This document shows positions 17,722 through 27,097 of a stretch of DNA of 64,000 nucleotides, one piece after another. The first letter of the stretch is position 1. Each line of letters begins with the position of its first letter. The position numbers and the translations under genes are program-made. The notes beneath the pieces are model-generated. The model was not told the origin of the DNA, did no database searches, and saw only the letters and a program-made list of their open reading frames with translations. This DNA is from Lachnospiraceae bacterium (GTDB lineage Bacteria; Bacillota; Clostridia; Lachnospirales; Lachnospiraceae): NCBI GenBank assembly GCA_009911185.1, contig QXWW01000014.1, positions 40,358-104,357 on the forward strand, given 5' to 3'.

Positions 17722-18936
17722 CTACAGCTTTTTCACCCGCTCTATGGCTGCCAGCGTATTCTCATAGCTTCCAAAAGCCGTAAGCCTGAAATATCCTTCC
17801 CCGCTGGGACCGAAACCAGAACCGGGCGTTCCCACTACATTTGCGCGCTCCAGCAGATAATCAAAAAATTCCCAGGAAGTCATTTTATCCGGGGTTTTCA
17901 GCCAGATATAGGGAGCGTTCACTCCGCCGAACACCGTGTACCCCGCCTCCTGCAGTCCTGCCTTAATTATGGCTGCATTCTTCATATAATATGCCACTTG
18001 TTCCTTAAGCTGCGCCCTGCCCTCCGGACTATAGGTCGCTTCCCCAGCACGCTGTACGATATAAGGCGCCCCGTTAAATTTCGTCCCATGGCGGCGCGCC
18101 CACATGCCATGAAGGGAGACGTCTTTGCATTTCAGTTCCTTAGGCACAACGGTATATCCTAAACGCACTCCGGTAAAACCTGCATTTTTGGAAAAACTCT
18201 TTAACTCAATGGCACAGGTCTTAGCGCCCTGGCACTCATAAATGGAATGCGCCACATCCTCCTCAGAAATATAAGCCTCATAGGCGCCGTCGTAGATAAT
18301 CACTGCTCCACATTTATTGGCATAATCCACCCACTCCTGCAATTGCCCTTTGGTAATGGTGGTTCCGGTCGGGTTATTGGGGAGACACAGATAAATGATA
18401 TCCGGCGTTTTCCGGGGAAATTCCGGCACGAACCCATTGTCCATCGTACAGGGCATATAAATGACGTCGCTCCATGTCTCTGTCTTCGTGTCATAGACGC
18501 CTGTCCGTCCTGACATTACATTGGAATCCACATATACCGGGTACACCGGATCGCACACGGCGATACGGTTATCCTGTGCAAAAATTTCCTGAATATTGGC
18601 AGAATCGCTCTTTGCCCCGTCGGAAACAAAAATTTCATCTGCAGAAATGTCGCATCCCCTGGATTTATAGTCATTTTCCGCAATCGCATTGCGCAGAAAT
18701 TCATATCCCAGATCCGGGGCGTATCCGTGAAAAGTCTCCGCCTTTCCCATCTCGTCCACCGCCTTGTGCATCGCCTCTATGACGGCAGGCGCCAAAGGCT
18801 GGGTCACATCGCCGATTCCCAGGCGGATAATATCCTGATCGGGATTTGCCTCAGTAAAGGCTGATACCTTCCTGGCAATGGTACTGAATAAATAGCTTCC
18901 TGGAAGCTTCTGGTAATTTTCATTAATCTTAAACAT
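17722..18936 (-). CDS. dapL: LL-diaminopimelate aminotransferase
   Basis: PLP enzyme that makes LL-diaminopimelate directly from tetrahydrodipicolinate with glutamate as amino donor, for lysine and peptidoglycan synthesis in the cytoplasm. The 404-residue length fits the family. The opening INENYQKLPGSYLFSTIARKV is typical, and the PLP lysine is Lys250 in SFSKNAGFTGVRLGY. The start at 18936 (MFKINENYQ) is preceded by AGAGGAG; an upstream in-frame Met pair lies across or before this site and is unlikely. The gene sits 29 bases after dapF, so the two steps that follow tetrahydrodipicolinate are co-expressed. Confidence 0.95.
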   Translation of the reverse strand: MFKINENYQKLPGSYLFSTIARKVSAFTEANPDQDIIRLGIGDVTQPLAPAVIEAMHKAVDEMGKAETFHGYAPDLGYEFLRNAIAENDYKSRGCDISADEIFVSDGAKSDSANIQEIFAQDNRIAVCDPVYPVYVDSNVMSGRTGVYDTKTETWSDVIYMPCTMDNGFVPEFPRKTPDIIYLCLPNNPTGTTITKGQLQEWVDYANKCGAVIIYDGAYEAYISEEDVAHSIYECQGAKTCAIELKSFSKNAGFTGVRLGYTVVPKELKCKDVSLHGMWARRHGTKFNGAPYIVQRAGEATYSPEGRAQLKEQVAYYMKNAAIIKAGLQEAGYTVFGGVNAPYIWLKTPDKMTSWEFFDYLLERANVVGTPGSGFGPSGEGYFRLTAFGSYENTLAAIERVKKL

Positions 18937-18965
18937 ATCTTCTCCTCTTTTCATCAAATATAAAT

Positions 18966-19823
18966 CTATTTATACCGGCTTTCTCCCGGCAATTCTATCT
19001 CCCCGTCAAAAACAGTAACGGCAGGGCCCGTCATATAGACGGGCGCGTCGGCACCCTCCCATGCGATTTTAAGTTCTCCTCCAGGGAGCAGGACGGTTGT
19101 CTCTTTTGCGGTCTTTTTATTCAGTATGGCGGCAACCGCCGCAGCGCAGGCTCCCGTACCGCAGGCAAGCGTCTCTCCGCTCCCCCGCTCCCACACGCGC
19201 ATACGCAGGGTATGATTGTCAATCACATTTACAAACTCGGTATTGACCCGTTTGGGAAAACGGGGATGGTTTTCAAAAGCAGACCCGATGGTTTCGAGAT
19301 CCAATGTCCTTACATCTTCCTCCAAAAACAGTACACAATGGGGATTCCCCATCGATACTGCCGTCATAACATATGTTTTTCCCGCCGCCTTTAGAGGAAC
19401 GTTTACCGCCTGTTCCGTTTCGGATACCACGGGAATCTCTGCCGCATTCAGACAGGGGGTTCCCATATTCACTTTTACCCGGGATACTTTTCCGTCTTCT
19501 ATATAAAGCTTTAAAGATTTCATTCCTGCAAGGGTATCAACACTGATTTGGGTCTGATCCGTCAAGCCGTAATCATAGACGTATTTCGCCACGCAGCGGA
19601 TGCCATTTCCACACATTTCCCCGCGGGAACCGTCTGCATTGTACATCGCCATCTCAAAATCGGCGCGCTGCGACGGCCGGATCAGAATCAGACCGTCCGC
19701 TCCAACGCCAAAATGGCGGTCGCTGACAAATCTCGCCGTTTCTTCGGGATTTACAATCTCCTCTTTGAAACAGTTCACATAGACATAATCATTTCCCGCT
19801 CCCTGCATCTTTGTAAATTTCAT
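18966..19823 (-). CDS. dapF: Diaminopimelate epimerase
   Basis: Cofactor-free epimerase converting LL- to meso-diaminopimelate, the step after DapL. It has 285 residues. The opening MKFTKMQGAGNDYVYVN is typical. The two active-site cysteines are in GEMCGNGIRC and ERGSGETLACGTGACA. The start at 19823 follows AGGAG with a 6-base gap; upstream in-frame MRKEQE is less likely. It is first in the dapF-dapL pair. A candidate promoter is at 19894-19921. Confidence 0.96.
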   Translation of the reverse strand: MKFTKMQGAGNDYVYVNCFKEEIVNPEETARFVSDRHFGVGADGLILIRPSQRADFEMAMYNADGSRGEMCGNGIRCVAKYVYDYGLTDQTQISVDTLAGMKSLKLYIEDGKVSRVKVNMGTPCLNAAEIPVVSETEQAVNVPLKAAGKTYVMTAVSMGNPHCVLFLEEDVRTLDLETIGSAFENHPRFPKRVNTEFVNVIDNHTLRMRVWERGSGETLACGTGACAAAVAAILNKKTAKETTVLLPGGELKIAWEGADAPVYMTGPAVTVFDGEIELPGESRYK

Positions 19824-19893
19824 TTCCTGCTCCTTTCTCAAACAACGGGGAACATATATCAGCGCTCCCGGTTATTACAATTATATACCTATC

Positions 19894-19921
19894 ATTCTAT
19901 CTTTATTGAACTGAAATGTAA
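19894..19921 (-). promoter_or_regulatory. Candidate promoter of dapF-dapL
   Basis: TTACAT (19916-19921), a 16-base spacer and TAGAAT (19894-19899) on the minus strand stand about 70 bases before dapF. Confidence 0.4.
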
Positions 19922-19997
19922 AAGGACGCCCCCGACTACCAGACCCGTTTTTTTATTTTTTAGACATCTTCGCATGGCCGCTCCTTTCTTGCCGCCG

Positions 19998-20546
19998 TCA
20001 CCTCTGCAGCATACTGAGAATCATCTGCGCCGCTTCCGAAAGGCTGGTTCCACTGTCCATGCTGCTTTTCTGTATGTAACGATGCGCCTCCTCCTCCGTC
20101 ATATTGTTCCTTGCCATCAGCACTTTCTTCGCCTGCTCTATCATCTGCCTTTCTTCCCCGCTGCGCTCTGCCGGTCCTTTCTTTCGCTTTTTCCGTCTGC
20201 GGACATCTGTATGCGACATCATTTGAAGCGTGCTCAAAAGCTCATGAACCTTCAAAGGCATGGACAGGGCGACCACATTTTCTGCGATACCCTGTTCCCA
20301 CAAAGCGGGGGCGGCCAGCACAAGCATTTGAATATACGGCGGAAGATATTCCCGAAGCTGGGTGTACATCATATCCTGCATCCGCCCGGCACATACTACA
20401 ATTCCCTCTTCCATTATATCCGCATACTGCAGTGTCTGGGCGCCTGTCGTACACACTGCATGTACCTGAAATCCATTTTTCACTAAAATACTCTTGATGC
20501 TTTTTCCATTTTCCAACCTGGGAAAGGTGACAATTATATGATTCAA
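19998..20546 (-). CDS. ANTAR-domain RNA-binding regulator with degenerate receiver
   Basis: Regulator of 182 residues downstream of glnA. The N-terminal 110 residues fold like a receiver, but the strand that normally bears the phospho-acceptor Asp reads GIVVCAGRMQD, so phosphorylation is unlikely. The C-terminal part (about 125-182) is an ANTAR three-helix domain (RQMIEQAKKVLMARNNMTEE, AHRYIQKSSMD), known in other bacteria to bind paired RNA hairpins and prevent termination. The start codon is TTG at 20546, supported by GGAGGG 6 bases upstream. It lies 18 bases past the glnA stop, so it is co-transcribed. Control of nitrogen-metabolism transcripts is inferred from context. I found no paired-hairpin target in the glnA leader. 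Confidence 0.85.
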   Translation of the reverse strand: MNHIIVTFPRLENGKSIKSILVKNGFQVHAVCTTGAQTLQYADIMEEGIVVCAGRMQDMMYTQLREYLPPYIQMLVLAAPALWEQGIAENVVALSMPLKVHELLSTLQMMSHTDVRRRKKRKKGPAERSGEERQMIEQAKKVLMARNNMTEEEAHRYIQKSSMDSGTSLSEAAQMILSMLQR

Positions 20547-20564
20547 AACACTCCCTCCATGGAC

Positions 20565-21896
20565 TTATATTTTGTAAAGGTAATTGTCAATTTCCCAATC
20601 CGTCACCTGCCTGCAGTAATTCTGCCATTCTGCACGCTTTGCCTCCACATATTTTTCCGAAATATGGCTGCCTAATACCCGGCGCAATAACCCATCCTGT
20701 TTCAAAGCTTCCACTGCTTCTCCCAAAGTGGCCGGCAATTGTTCAATTTTAAGCGCCTCCCGCGCTTCCCTGGACATATCCATAACGCTGCTGCTAACTG
20801 GGGCCGGCGGCAAGGTCTGCTTCTTTATACCGTCAAGCCCCGCAGACAGGCAGACCGCAAGGGCAAGGTAAGGATTGGCCGCCGGATCCGGGCAGCGCAG
20901 TTCAATTCTGGTATCTTCCCCTCTCGCCTGCGGAATCCGAATCAAAGGACGCCTGTGGCTTGCCGACCAGGTAATATGAAGCGGCGCTTCAAACCCCGGC
21001 ACCAGACGCTTGTAGGAATTAACGAGCGGATTCGTGACAGCAGTCATTCCCCGCATATGCTCCATCAAACCTCCTATAAAATAATATGCTTCCCGGCTTA
21101 AGCCCAGCGTATCTTTTGTGTCTTCGAATATATTTCTGCCGTCTCTGGCCACAGAAATATTCAAATGCATTCCCGAACCGTTAACGCCATATTTGGGCTT
21201 TGGCATAAAACTTGCAAACAATCCGAACCGTTTGGCAATGGTCTTTACCGCCAGCTTAAAAGTCATAATGTTATCTGCCGTCGCCAGAGCTTCGTCATAG
21301 CGAAAATCAATCCTGTGCTGCGCCGGGGCCGCCTCATGGTGGGAAGATTCTATCTCAAATCCCATATCTTCCAGGGTAAGCACCATATCGCGCCTGGCGT
21401 TTTCTCCAAGATCCACCGGCCCTAAATCAAAAAAGCCTGCACGTTCATGGGACACCGTGGTCGGGCCTCCATTCTCGTCCGTATGAAACAGGAAAAATTC
21501 ACACTCCGGCCCTACATTGAACTGGTACCCCAGCTTCGCCGCCTCTGCAATCACCTGCTTTAAAATATATCTGGGATCTCCTTCAAAGGGCGTCCGGTCC
21601 GGGCGATAGATATCACAAATAATTCTCGCCACCTTGCCCTGCTGGGGACGCCAGGGAAATATCACAAAGGTGTCCAGATCCGGATACAGATACATATCCG
21701 GCTCTTCAATACGCACAAACCCCTCCACGGAAGAACCGTCAAACATGCACTGGTTATTCAGCGCCTTTTCCAGCTGGCTCCTGGTAATCGCCATATTTTT
21801 AAGAGTTCCAAACATATCGGTAAACTGAAGGCGGATAAATTCCACATCCTCTTCCTCCACGATACGGATAATCTCCTGTTTCGTATATTTGCTCAT
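20565..21896 (-). CDS. glnA: Glutamine synthetase, type I
   Basis: Makes glutamine from glutamate, ammonia and ATP. It has 443 residues, as usual for Firmicute GSI. Visible family motifs are DMFGTLKNMAI, the MFDGSSVEGF loop, GPECEFFLF, the SSHHEAAPAQH metal/ATP site, NGSGMHLN, and the glutamate-site region RIPQARGEDTRIELRCPDP. The start at 21896 (MSKYTKQEIIRIVEEEDVEF) follows AAGGAG. An open frame continues upstream into the promoter and hisA but has no ribosome site. The ANTAR regulator follows directly. Confidence 0.96.
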   Translation of the reverse strand: MSKYTKQEIIRIVEEEDVEFIRLQFTDMFGTLKNMAITRSQLEKALNNQCMFDGSSVEGFVRIEEPDMYLYPDLDTFVIFPWRPQQGKVARIICDIYRPDRTPFEGDPRYILKQVIAEAAKLGYQFNVGPECEFFLFHTDENGGPTTVSHERAGFFDLGPVDLGENARRDMVLTLEDMGFEIESSHHEAAPAQHRIDFRYDEALATADNIMTFKLAVKTIAKRFGLFASFMPKPKYGVNGSGMHLNISVARDGRNIFEDTKDTLGLSREAYYFIGGLMEHMRGMTAVTNPLVNSYKRLVPGFEAPLHITWSASHRRPLIRIPQARGEDTRIELRCPDPAANPYLALAVCLSAGLDGIKKQTLPPAPVSSSVMDMSREAREALKIEQLPATLGEAVEALKQDGLLRRVLGSHISEKYVEAKRAEWQNYCRQVTDWEIDNYLYKI

Positions 21897-21951
21897 GATG
21901 CCAACACTCCTTTTACCATAACTGCGCGCAATGAATTTTAATGATTTTTTC

Positions 21952-21979
21952 ATTATACGTCTTTTCACTGGAAAGTCAA
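21952..21979 (-). promoter_or_regulatory. Candidate sigma-A promoter of glnA
   Basis: TTGACT (21974-21979) and TATAAT (21952-21957) are 16 bases apart on the minus strand. The -35 box overlaps the TGA stop of the upstream hisA gene. The leader would be only about 48 bases. Confidence 0.65.
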
Positions 21980-22743
21980 TAGCTGCAAATCTTCTCAAAA
22001 GACAGTTTTCCGCCAAACAGATCCAGGGCGCTGCCCACCGTAAAATTAAGCCTGTCTCTCCCTAATTTCCGCAGCAGCTCCAAATCTTCATAACTTCCAA
22101 TCCCTCCCGCATAAGTAATCGGGACTTTGGCCCAGCTTCCCAAGAGACTTACCAGCTCCTGTTCAATCCCCTGCGCCTTCCCTTCCACGTCCACTGCATG
22201 AATGAGAAATTCATCTGCATAACCAGCCAGCTTATCTAACAGCGGCGCTTCTATTTTTTCTTCCGTAAACTGCTGCCAGCGGTCCGTTACGATATAGTAC
22301 TCACCTCCCTTTTTACGGCAGCTTAAGTCCAGCACCAAACGTTTTTTTCCAACAACCTGCACCAACTCCTGCAAGCGGTCGTAATGAACCCGTCCGTTTT
22401 GAAATACGTAGGACGTCACGATCACATGGCTGGCCCCCGCTTTAAGAAATTCTCCGGCATTTGCGGGATTAATGCCGCCTCCTGCCTGCAGCCCTCCGGG
22501 ATACGCAAAAAGCGCTTCCATTGCCTGCGCCCTTGTCTCTTCATAATATGCGCTTCCCTGCGGATTCAGCAGAATAATGTGCCCGCCCTGTATGTGATGC
22601 TGCCGGTATAATTTTGCATAAAAAGCCGCGTTTTTTACGGCGACGAAGTTTTCCTGCGCCTGGTCGCCCGTGTCCATAAGGCTGCCGCCTACAATCTGTT
22701 TCACCTTTCCGTTATGAATATCTATACATGGACGAAATTCCAT
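21976..22743 (-). CDS. hisA: Eukaryote-type HisA (ProFAR isomerase)
   Basis: Histidine pathway isomerase that opens the ribose of ProFAR to PRFAR. The 255-residue sequence matches the HisA branch typical of fungi and plants: FRPCIDIHNGKVKQIVGG at the start, GGLQAGGGINPANAGEFL, and ITYAGGIGSYEDLELL. The usual bacterial HisA opens differently. The start at 22743 (MEFRPCID) has AAAGGGG upstream; an open extension to 22809 lacks a ribosome site. No other his gene lies nearby, so it is an isolated copy. Whether it replaces or duplicates a bacterial-type hisA elsewhere cannot be told from this window. Confidence 0.9.
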   Translation of the reverse strand: MEFRPCIDIHNGKVKQIVGGSLMDTGDQAQENFVAVKNAAFYAKLYRQHHIQGGHIILLNPQGSAYYEETRAQAMEALFAYPGGLQAGGGINPANAGEFLKAGASHVIVTSYVFQNGRVHYDRLQELVQVVGKKRLVLDLSCRKKGGEYYIVTDRWQQFTEEKIEAPLLDKLAGYADEFLIHAVDVEGKAQGIEQELVSLLGSWAKVPITYAGGIGSYEDLELLRKLGRDRLNFTVGSALDLFGGKLSFEKICSY

Positions 22744-22913
22744 TTTTGTCCCCTTTCCCAAACAGTTCCAGCAACGCTTTTTTCTAAAAGCGTATCCCAT
22801 ATTTTCCAATTTGCGTCTGTCCTTCCCGCAAACCCCCGCATCCGGTTCTGAAAAATTCCCCGTTGCTTCCTGCGAAAAACGCAGACAAACCGGTACAAAC
22901 CGTTCTGTCCTAC

Positions 22914-22942
22914 ATTATAAACAAAACGTCAGATTTATACAA
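22914..22942 (-). promoter_or_regulatory. Candidate sigma-A promoter of hisA
   Basis: TTGTAT (22937-22942), a 17-base spacer and TATAAT (22914-22919) on the minus strand would give a leader of about 165 bases. I recognised no T-box or riboswitch in the leader. The rest of the 22744-23113 gap holds only the guaB promoter. Confidence 0.6.
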
Positions 22943-23039
22943 CCGCAATCTTCTTTTTCTCTTTTCAGTTATAAGAATTTCTAAAGAAATTCAGAAGTAA
23001 AATTGATGAATAAATTTCAAAAGAAGTGTCTGACAATTG

Positions 23040-24568
<1,529 letters not shown>

Positions 24569-24590
24569 CATTCCTTCTTCTATATAACGT

Positions 24591-24633
24591 GCAGCCCTTT
24601 TCCGCTAACTGCGGAAAGGAGCTGCATATTTTT
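24591..24633 (+). terminator. Terminator of guaB
   Basis: GCAGCCCTTTTCCGC pairs with GCGGAAAGGAGCTGC across a short loop and is followed by ATATTTTTG. The remaining DNA of the 24569-24873 gap (about 24635-24810) shows nothing I can name. Confidence 0.85.
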
Positions 24634-24811
24634 GTTGTGACAGGCAGAGTCTATCATATAATTTATTGCCCCATCCACTATCCGGCGAACGCCGCAACAG
24701 CCGTTCTTTTATCACCAGCATTTTCTCCCTATCAATAATTTAATACCGCACAAATTACATTCTCCTAGATTCAAACCGCCGACGCCATACTGCAAAGGTA
24801 TCTGTCCATGT

Positions 24812-24848
24812 CAAAAAAGAAGACACCTCTTAGCAAAGTGTCTCCTTT
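24812..24848 (-). terminator. Terminator of the lipoprotein gene
   Basis: On the minus strand GAGACAC pairs with GTGTCTTC across an 11-base loop and is followed by TTTTTT, just beyond the lipoprotein stop. Confidence 0.7.
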
Positions 24849-24873
24849 TACGCATTTCTTCTATATTTAATGG

Positions 24874-25329
24874 TTATTCCGCAACCGTATTTTCCTTGGT
24901 GCTTCCTGCGCCATTTTTATTTTCGGTATTGTTGTTATTGGTTTCAGCATTGTTATTTGCATTGTTTTTGTCTGCATTATCCGTATTGGTCATATCATCT
25001 ATGCCATTTTCCACATCATTGCCAATGTCTTCCACGCCATCTACAATGTCATCGCCGATATCATCTACCACACCGTTGCCATTGTTGTTATTGTTATTAT
25101 TGTTGTCATTGTTGTTGACATCATTATTGTCGTTGTTCGTACCATTGGTGTCTGTGTCATTATTAGCCGGCCCCTCATCTCCCACCGTGCCGTTATTTGT
25201 ATCATTGGCATCATTGGTTGTGTCTTTGTTATCGTTCTTGTTGTCTTTGTTATCATTACCGCAAGCGGTTACACTGCTTAATACCAGGACAAGCAGACAG
25301 CCCATCAGGATTTTTTTAAACTGTTTCAT
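24874..25329 (-). CDS. Asn/Asp-rich low-complexity lipoprotein
   Basis: Protein of 151 residues starting at 25329 (MKQFKKILMG), with AAGGAG upstream. A lipoprotein signal ends in SSVTAC with lipid-site Cys23. The mature part is almost only Asn, Asp, Thr, Gly and Lys, including a run of eight to nine Asn. A short patterned stretch, VVDDIGDDIVDGVEDIGND, could form an amphipathic helix. It follows spoVAE by 75 bases on the same strand, so a sporulation role is possible from context only. I do not recognise the family. Confidence 0.8.
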   Translation of the reverse strand: MKQFKKILMGCLLVLVLSSVTACGNDNKDNKNDNKDTTNDANDTNNGTVGDEGPANNDTDTNGTNNDNNDVNNNDNNNNNNNNGNGVVDDIGDDIVDGVEDIGNDVENGIDDMTNTDNADKNNANNNAETNNNNTENKNGAGSTKENTVAE

Positions 25330-25404
25330 AATAAAGTCTCCTTTACATAAAATTTTCTTTTCTCTATCCATTATGGACAGAATTTTCTGGATTATACCTG
25401 TTTT

Positions 25405-25761
25405 TTATTTTTTCATTTTCGGCTGAAAAATCAGGCTTGCCAGGTAGCCGAAAATCAAAGCGGCAGAAATTCCCACGGCACTTGCTGTAAACCCTCCCAT
25501 GAAAATCCCAATAAATCCATCCGAATCCACCGCCTCCTTAATGCCTTTCCACAGAGTATTTCCAAATCCCAGCAAAGGCACACTGGCTCCTGCCCCCGCA
25601 AACTCCTGAAAAGGCTGATAGATCTGCAGAGCGCCCAGCACTGCTCCGCTGCATACCAGCAAAACCATAATTCTTCCCGGAAGCATTTTTGTCTTCTCCA
25701 TTAAAATTTGAACCAGGGCGCAGATGAGTCCGCCCACCCAAAATGCATTTACATAATCCAT
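25405..25761 (-). CDS. spoVAE: Stage V sporulation protein AE
   Basis: Small membrane protein of 118 residues and part of the SpoVA channel that moves dipicolinic acid with Ca into the forespore and out at germination. It has the SpoVAC/SpoVAE-type fold: MDYVNAFWVGGLICALVQIL, a Gly-Ala-rich middle GAGASVPLLGFGNTLWKG, and two or three later hydrophobic helices ending QPKMKK. It starts 11 bases after spoVAD. Its usual upstream partner spoVAC is about 10 kb away at 36478. Confidence 0.93.
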   Translation of the reverse strand: MDYVNAFWVGGLICALVQILMEKTKMLPGRIMVLLVCSGAVLGALQIYQPFQEFAGAGASVPLLGFGNTLWKGIKEAVDSDGFIGIFMGGFTASAVGISAALIFGYLASLIFQPKMKK

Positions 25762-25772
25762 ACCATTTCTCC

Positions 25773-26786
25773 TTAACCCGCATTTTCTATGACCACGCCA
25801 TGAGCAATCCCAGGCACACTCTGTCCCTCATTAAAACTGACTGTGGACAGCAGTGCCCCGGTGGGCACAAACAGCACACGTTTCCAGGCGCCCTTTTCCA
25901 GTTTAGGCAGGATATAGGCGCTCAGCGTCACTGCCGAACAACCGCAGCCGCTGCCTCCCGCATTGGTATTCTGTGTCTCGCTGTCAAAAATCTCTATTCC
26001 GCAGTCCATATGTTTGCCGGATATATCAAAACCTTTCTTCTTCATTAAATCAATAAGAATTTCCTGTCCCACCGTGCCAAGATCGCCTGTAATAATCTTA
26101 TCGTAATCTTCCGGATTACGATTGAAATCCATCAAATTCTGACTTATCGTATCACACGCAGCCGGAGCCATAGCCGCTCCCATGTTCATGGAATCCTTGA
26201 CGCCATAATCTACGACCTTGCCCGTGGTAATTCCGGTAATCCGTATATGGCTTCGTTTCCTGCCAAGTACAAAGGCTCCACTTCCTGTAACAGTCCAGGT
26301 AGCTGATAAGGGTCTTTGATTGGCATATTCCAGGGGAAAACGAAACTGCTTCTCCGCACTGGCAAAGTGACTTGAGGTAACGGCAAGCACCTGCTCCCCG
26401 TAATCTGCCGCCACCGCCATGGCGGCAAGAGACAGGGATTCTCCCGCCGTGGAACAGGCTCCATATAATCCAAATAATGGAATGTTCAATTCCATCAACC
26501 CGAATGTAGTTGCTATGTTCTGTCCCAGCAGATCGCCTCCAAATATATACCTGATATCTTCCTTTTGAAGCCCTGCCTTGCCAATGGCCATAGAAGCCGC
26601 CTCTTTTTGCAGGGTGCTCTCCGCTTCTTCCCAGGTATCTTCCCCGAACTTATCATCCTCTCCAACCAAATCAAACAGCTTCCCCAGCGGCCCTTCTCCT
26701 TCTTTGGTGCCTACAATACTGGCACTGCCCAGAATATAAGGCGCCTCGTCAAACTGGATACTCTGTGTCCCTATGGTCTGTGACAT
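25773..26786 (-). CDS. spoVAD: Stage V sporulation protein AD
   Basis: Soluble SpoVA component with a thiolase-like fold that binds dipicolinic acid. It has 337 residues. Family stretches include EEAESTLQKEAASMAIGKAG, LFGLYGACSTAGESL, and GGSGCGCSAVTLSAYILPKL. The start at 26786 (MSQTIGTQSIQFD) follows AGGAGG; upstream in-frame codons overlap the candidate promoter. It is followed immediately by spoVAE. Confidence 0.95.
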   Translation of the reverse strand: MSQTIGTQSIQFDEAPYILGSASIVGTKEGEGPLGKLFDLVGEDDKFGEDTWEEAESTLQKEAASMAIGKAGLQKEDIRYIFGGDLLGQNIATTFGLMELNIPLFGLYGACSTAGESLSLAAMAVAADYGEQVLAVTSSHFASAEKQFRFPLEYANQRPLSATWTVTGSGAFVLGRKRSHIRITGITTGKVVDYGVKDSMNMGAAMAPAACDTISQNLMDFNRNPEDYDKIITGDLGTVGQEILIDLMKKKGFDISGKHMDCGIEIFDSETQNTNAGGSGCGCSAVTLSAYILPKLEKGAWKRVLFVPTGALLSTVSFNEGQSVPGIAHGVVIENAG

Positions 26787-26818
26787 CGTTTTTCCTCCTG
26801 TTTCCATTTTCCTGTTGT

Positions 26819-26847
26819 TATTGTGTCCGTAAATTGGAATTTTACTC
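26819..26847 (-). promoter_or_regulatory. Candidate forespore (sigma-G/F-like) promoter of spoVAD
   Basis: On the minus strand GAGTA (26843-26847), a 17-base spacer and CACAATA (26819-26825) resemble the sigma-G pattern with one mismatch in each box. The position, 33 bases before the start codon, and the gene's function both fit. Confidence 0.4.
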
Positions 26848-26866
26848 ATTTTATAAAAATAAAAAA

Positions 26867-27019
26867 TCAGGCGAGCCCAGTGATTATCCGTTTAGCGCAG
26901 ATCGAAGTAGAACGAAGACCTTGAACAATGTGCCGCGCCGTATACAGATTTTTCCTAAGGGATACCTTAGAACGGTTAGCTTTCGCGATATATTTCCTTT
27001 TGCACAGATGCGCAATCAT
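26867..27019 (-). CDS. Doubtful 50-residue basic ORF
   Basis: ATG at 27019 opens 50 codons rich in Lys and Arg (IAHLCKRKYIAKANRSK). It lies between the deacetylase terminator and spoVAD, and its stop is followed by a T-rich stretch. It has no clear ribosome site and no family I recognise. The 26787-27097 gap otherwise holds only the spoVAD promoter and that terminator. Confidence 0.15.
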   Translation of the reverse strand: MIAHLCKRKYIAKANRSKVSLRKNLYTARHIVQGLRSTSICAKRIITGLA

Positions 27020-27052
27020 TTTTCTATAGTAAAGCGCTTTCCTATCGAACAA

Positions 27053-27081
27053 CAAAAACCCCCGCCAAATTAGCGGGGGCT
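27053..27081 (-). terminator. Terminator of the deacetylase-like gene
   Basis: CCCCCGCTAA and TTGGCGGGGG form a tight GC stem on the minus strand, followed by TTTTTGTTG. Confidence 0.85.
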
Positions 27082-27097
27082 GGTAAAAGATTCAATT

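Noticed and set aside
24896..25426. 176-codon Leu/Ser-rich plus-strand ORF
   Set aside because: Antisense to the Asn/Asp-rich lipoprotein and spoVAE end; its hydrophobicity is a by-product of AAC/GAC codons.
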